Source: CAYNZV01 sp965217095 (GTDB lineage: Bacteria; Latescibacterota; UBA2968; UBA8231). Taken from it: a DNA stretch of 64,000 bases. Made by a program: the position numbers and the translations under genes. A model generated the notes under the pieces. The model was not told where the DNA came from. It did no database searches and was given only the letters and a program-made list of their open reading frames with translations. Position 1 is the stretch's first letter. Each line of letters starts with the position of its first letter. Shown one piece after another: positions 61,114-64,000 of this stretch. The DNA is taken from the NCBI GenBank assembly GCA_965217095.1, contig OZ244235.1, positions 6,076,001 through 6,140,000 of the forward strand. Direction: 5' to 3'.

Positions 61114-62304
61114 GTGGCACGTTTGCCTACACCGGAGGAGGTAGCGGCGAAGATTCTGTGGATGTTTGTTGAGCGCTTCAACCTCCGTCCAGGGGAGGTT
61201 CTATCCCTTTCCAACGTCTTGTCCGTCTGGGATGAAACCGGCTACAGGGACTCAGACCGGAAGCCTGGGTTTGACTACGCGGTGTCTCAGGGCTGGATAG
61301 AGTACACCAATCATGGATGGTATTGCAGACTAACTGAAAAGGGCTTTGTGGCCGCAGAGAACCCTCGAACTCCGCCCGCGACCACAGCCGGGCCCGCGAT
61401 GGGAGCGCCAGAAAGGAGCCTCATGGAGCGAGCTGTCGAGCTTGCCAAGCAGTGCAAGAGTGAGCCTGGTAAGATCTCCCCGAAGGTCGCCGCCGTGGTC
61501 GCGAGAGATGGAGTTGTGTTGGGCAAGGCTTTTCGGGGTGAATTGGCCCCTGGCGAACACGCTGAATTCACACTGCTTGAGCGGAAGCTAGTGGATACGA
61601 CGCTCGCTGGAGCTGATCTCTACGTGACACTTGAGCCGTGCACCAAGCGGAATCAGCCGAAGATCGCCTGTGCGCACAGGGTGGTTGAACGACGCATCAG
61701 GAGGGTGTACTTAGGCATGCTCGACCCCAATCCTGAGATCCTGGGGACAGGCGAGCGGCGACTCCGCAGTGCCGGAATCGAAGTGGGACGCTTCGACGCT
61801 GACCTTACGGACATCATCGAGGAGATGAACCGCGAGTTCATCAGACAGCACGATATCGGAACTCAGAACCGACCTACCAGGCAGGTCACGGAAGAACCGA
61901 TCGAGCCCGGAAAGATGGGTCCGAATGGGCACGCTCTCGGTTACACCGAGGACGGAGACAAGGTAGAGTGGATCCCAGACGATGAAGCTCCGGGCGAGTT
62001 GTGGCCGCTGATTCTACGCCGAAGTGACAAAGCTATCCACGAAACGTATGACGAATTCTGGGACAAGGTGTGGTGGAACCGCCACAAGCATTGGGTATCC
62101 AGGATCGAGTCGGGCGAGATAGAGATCTCCGACGAGCAGAAGCCCATCCTGGAGACTGCAAGAAGCAAGGCTGACCGCATACAGGAGAAGTACGGCCTCG
62201 ATCAACTAGAGGTGGATGATTTTGAGTGGGGTCTCCTAAATGGTCGACTCTCAGCTCTTGCGTGGGTCATGGGAACTGACTGGGAGGAGTCCCTCGACAC
62301 ATAG
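61114..62304 (+). CDS. Cassette gene: wHTH - cytidine-deaminase-fold protein with extra C-domain
   Basis: 396 aa. Residues ~1-85 form a winged-helix-like domain (VAAKILWMFVERFNLRPGEV, SLSNVLSVWDETGY, GWYCRLTEKGFVAAE). Residues ~100-250 are a zinc deaminase: ISPKVAAVVARDGVVLGK, H149-A-E151, VTLEPC176-x9-C186, IRRVYLGMLDPNPE, RRLRSAGIEV, closest to RibD/dCMP-deaminase layouts. The last ~140 residues (ELWPLILRRSDKAIHETYDE, FWDKVWWN) are unknown. No RibD reductase domain follows, so riboflavin synthesis is unlikely; nucleotide depletion against phage is a plausible role. Confidence 0.8.
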   Translation: MARLPTPEEVAAKILWMFVERFNLRPGEVLSLSNVLSVWDETGYRDSDRKPGFDYAVSQGWIEYTNHGWYCRLTEKGFVAAENPRTPPATTAGPAMGAPERSLMERAVELAKQCKSEPGKISPKVAAVVARDGVVLGKAFRGELAPGEHAEFTLLERKLVDTTLAGADLYVTLEPCTKRNQPKIACAHRVVERRIRRVYLGMLDPNPEILGTGERRLRSAGIEVGRFDADLTDIIEEMNREFIRQHDIGTQNRPTRQVTEEPIEPGKMGPNGHALGYTEDGDKVEWIPDDEAPGELWPLILRRSDKAIHETYDEFWDKVWWNRHKHWVSRIESGEIEISDEQKPILETARSKADRIQEKYGLDQLEVDDFEWGLLNGRLSALAWVMGTDWEESLDT

Positions 62305-62317
62305 CACCGTGATGAGG

Positions 62318-62437
62318 CTATAACATGGGATGGACCAGACGCAATTTGACAGTGGACCAGGGACTACCTGATCCCTGCGCTGCAAACAGCGATTCAGAGG
62401 GACCGGTGATTCCTCGCAAGTCATCCCCGTGTTATCC
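62318..62437 (+). other. attC site 9
   Basis: CTATAAC to GTTATCC, 120 bp, with GGGATG-g-AC on the left pairing with GTCATCCC on the right. Confidence 0.8.
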
Positions 62438-62463
62438 ATACAAGGCACATCGCTAGGAGGATC

Positions 62464-63474
62464 ATGGTGGCAGATCAAACACGCGAATTCGCCTTCTACT
62501 ACCCGAATCCCTACTTCCACGATGCCGATTGGGTCAAGAACCTCATTCTGTTCTTCGATGGCCTTGCGTTACTGATCCCCGAATACATGGCGGATCACTC
62601 TGACCTTGACGACCTCGCAATTATCCAAGGTCTCAAAGAACACGACCTGTTCACAGTAATCCGTCCCGAATCGACGGTGGACAAGGACGCGACAGCAAAA
62701 CTCGCTGAGGCACTAACCGACGTTATCGCTTCCGGCGCGCTCGACGACCTCACAAAGGATGGCACCGACTTTCACGAACTATCGATGTCTCGCCTTGGCT
62801 ATGCTGGTGATCGAGAGCTAGCGCAAATGATTTTTGAAGAATTGAAATCAAGAAATCTGGCGAGGGACTCTCAAGATGGTGTCTCAATCCCAATGCATCC
62901 AGTGGTCCGTTCACTTGTTCTCGTGTTGCTTGCTCAAATCCTACGACCGTGCGGGGCGTCGCAAGGGATTGAATTGTCGCCCGCAACTGACCATCCACGG
63001 CTAATCAAGGCGCTTACCGAGTTATTGTCATTGCCTCAGGCTCCCTCTGTTGGAAATGTCGTGTCATTTGATATGGGGGTCGTCGGGACTGATCTGTCAT
63101 CGGTGGATATCGCCGAAGTTCTTGCGTTTCGCGATGAAAACCGTGACCTACATCGCAACTATGTTTTGTCAGTCCGGCGATTCGTCCGCGAGTTGTCATT
63201 GATGGAGGAAGAAGAGCGTTCAGCAACCTTTCAAACCCGACAACAAGAGATTGATGATATTGCCAATGACATCCGCAAACTTTCTCGCGCTGCTTGGAAA
63301 ACACCGGCTTCCTTCACGTTGGGAATTGCTGGTGCGGCATGGACATTGTATTCAGGTGATATTCTGGGTGCCGTGCTCGCCGGCGGCGGCGCATTGCTCG
63401 GACTCAGCGGATCGGAGGGTGTTGATGCTGGTGCCTATTCGTACTTGTTCAACGCCCGCTCAATGTATGGATAA
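62464..63474 (+). CDS. Cassette gene: DUF6236 family protein
   Basis: 336 aa; AGGAGG lies 4 bp before the ATG, one of the few strong ribosome-binding sites in the array. The opening EFAFYYPNPYFHDADWVKNL, ILFFDGLALLIPEYM is the DUF6236 signature. The protein is helical, with a hydrophobic C-terminal segment (FTLGIAGAAWTLYSGDILGA, LLGLSGSEG) that may sit in or on a membrane. Function unknown. Its TAA lies inside the GGATAAC box of attC 10, as expected for a cassette. Confidence 0.83.
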   Translation: MVADQTREFAFYYPNPYFHDADWVKNLILFFDGLALLIPEYMADHSDLDDLAIIQGLKEHDLFTVIRPESTVDKDATAKLAEALTDVIASGALDDLTKDGTDFHELSMSRLGYAGDRELAQMIFEELKSRNLARDSQDGVSIPMHPVVRSLVLVLLAQILRPCGASQGIELSPATDHPRLIKALTELLSLPQAPSVGNVVSFDMGVVGTDLSSVDIAEVLAFRDENRDLHRNYVLSVRRFVRELSLMEEEERSATFQTRQQEIDDIANDIRKLSRAAWKTPASFTLGIAGAAWTLYSGDILGAVLAGGGALLGLSGSEGVDAGAYSYLFNARSMYG

Positions 63475-63599
63475 CAAAGCGATGCACCGGAGCGGGCTAC
63501 GTTTTCGGTTTTTCGACGTCGTTTGCTTCGTTTAAGGTTTTTCGTTGTTCAAAGGTCACTCGCGTTGGTCCGCCCGCCCGATGATCTTGGTCGTTATAT
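63469..63599 (+). other. attC site 10
   Basis: GGATAAC to GTTATAT, 131 bp. The left arm AAGCGATGCACCGGAGC is a sequence often seen in environmental cassette attC sites; CGGAGCGGGC pairs with GCCCGCCCG on the right. Confidence 0.84.
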
Positions 63600-63618
63600 G
63601 TCCTAGTCAAAAGGTTAT

Positions 63619-63804
63619 ATGGCAGAACACATCTACACGGACCAAGATCGATTTTTTGTTCCCCTATGCACTGCCCTTGCTGGCCTGTATTCCATCTCAA
63701 CGATGCGGAATGCTCAACTAAGCGGCGCAGCTTCGTCGGTCAAACCAGGCGAAACGGCAGTCCTGTTCGGAAAACGTACTACGAACGTGCGGTATATGTA
63801 CTGA
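63619..63804 (+). CDS. Small cassette ORF of 61 aa
   Basis: Starts 19 bp after the R' core of attC 10, with AAAAGG upstream of the ATG. MAEHIYTDQDRFFVPLCTAL, AGLYSISTMRNAQLSGAASS is mildly hydrophobic. No family recognised and no attC follows before the minus-strand gene, so this may be a truncated last cassette. Confidence 0.4.
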   Translation: MAEHIYTDQDRFFVPLCTALAGLYSISTMRNAQLSGAASSVKPGETAVLFGKRTTNVRYMY

Positions 63805-63842
63805 GAAGGCGCGCGATCGACTGAAGGAAAGCCTTCGGCAGT

Positions 63843-64000
63843 TCAAGCCCGTCCGGAGTAGGGTCGCGCCAGTCCCGCATCGAGGAGCTGGCGGTTGAGG
63901 CATAAGCCGTCGGAGAGCACCTCGAGGGGATCGATCGCGTCCGGCAGGTAGAAGAGGTCGGCGAGATAGCGGCCGTACTTGTCGCGTAGGCTTGTGCAGA
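63843..64000 (-). CDS. Thermonuclease (SNase)-like protein, C-terminal part
   Basis: The minus-strand frame is open from the window edge and ends with TGA at 63843. It reads SLRDKYGRYLADLFYLPDAI, DPLEVLSDGLCLNRQLLDAG, LARPYSGRA. RDKYGRYLADLFY and LNRQLLDAGLARPY are hallmark segments of staphylococcal-nuclease-fold proteins. About 51 residues are visible; the active-site Arg/Glu region lies beyond the window. Opposite orientation to the cassettes marks the probable end of the array. Confidence 0.8.
   Translation of the reverse strand, partial: CTSLRDKYGRYLADLFYLPDAIDPLEVLSDGLCLNRQLLDAGLARPYSGRA

Larger units (their letters stand above)
49119..63804 (+). mobile_element. Integron gene-cassette array without visible integrase (CALIN)
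   Basis: All cassette-type genes are on the plus strand, unrelated to each other, of uneven base composition, and separated by imperfect palindromes. Each palindrome begins with a RYYYAAC-like R'' box, has L'' and L' arms with an unpaired extrahelical base, and ends with GTTRRRY-like R' just before the next gene. Nine sites are listed below, two of them degenerate or partial. In an integron, intI and attI should lie left of the first cassette; that side shows only PhyH and CMD genes, so integrase is absent or lost. The left limit (49116 or 50413) is uncertain. Confidence 0.82.

Noticed and set aside
63820..63842. CTGAAGG / CCTTCGGCAG hairpin as a terminator
   Set aside because: Five-base stem only and no T-run on either strand.
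1..64000. tRNA, rRNA, riboswitch or CRISPR array
   Set aside because: None seen by eye; short RNA genes could still be missed without a covariance search.

Overview
The window looks like chromosomal DNA of an uncultured, Gram-negative, heterotrophic bacterium. The clues are several TonB receptors, an outer-membrane protein, FG-GAP/ASPIC, FlgD-Ig-tailed and DUF6785-like proteins, and a heavy load of phytanoyl-CoA-dioxygenase (PhyH), sugar-isomerase, amidohydrolase, enolase-superfamily and SDR genes. That profile resembles Latescibacterota/Poribacteria-type genomes. This is inference from gene content; no rRNA or universal marker is present.

Region 1 (1-31 kb) is a loose set of catabolic and cell-surface genes. 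It has four PhyH-family oxygenases (484, 4033, 21108, 22305), an SDR, a cupin protein, an FG-GAP/ASPIC protein, a secreted leucine-rich-repeat protein, two sugar-phosphate-isomerase-like TIM barrels, an intact and a deleted fused-MFS spermidine-synthase-like gene, a secreted FlgD-Ig protein with a visible promoter and terminator, a DUF6784/6785-type membrane protein, a TPR protein, a large outer-membrane protein, a frameshifted sulfatase-family gene, a PfkB kinase, and a TetR - TonB-receptor pair whose receptor is broken. An 82-bp repeat (1831, 3920) and a ~125-bp repeat (7573, 8744) mark past rearrangement.

Region 2 (31-49 kb) continues the catabolic theme. A compact three-gene unit (32527-37384) encodes a PQQ-dependent alcohol-dehydrogenase-type enzyme with an Asp-x-Asp motif associated with lanthanide use, a di-haem cytochrome c and a TonB receptor. 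It is followed by PhyH, mandelate-racemase-like, VOC, an orphan Phd/YefM antitoxin beside a stump of a PIN toxin, SDR, carboxymuconolactone-decarboxylase-like (CMD), glycosidase-like, amidohydrolase and hydroxyacid-dehydrogenase genes. A mosaic second copy of the racemase-tail/SDR-tail/CMD block lies at 47412-48126.

Region 3 (about 49.1-63.8 kb) is different: a series of unrelated, all-plus-strand genes of mixed base composition, separated by imperfect palindromes of about 90-130 bp with RYYYAAC ... GTTRRRY-type ends. I read this as an integron gene-cassette array without a visible integrase (a CALIN). Cassettes carry a Shedu/DUF4263 nuclease-like gene, a wHTH-deaminase protein, a GGPDGGRDI-type nuclease-like protein, DUF2971 and DUF6236 genes, an alpha/beta hydrolase, a DUF1080-like secreted protein and several unknowns, so an antiphage role for part of the array is plausible. 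Three insertion sequences have invaded it: an IS1595-family element with perfect 25-bp ends and 8-bp target duplication, an IS481-like element and an IS1380 remnant. The window ends in a thermonuclease-like gene on the minus strand.

Many genes carry single-base frameshifts, one or two in short homopolymers. Either this stretch is decaying or the assembly has indel errors; read-level checks are needed before treating all of them as pseudogenes.
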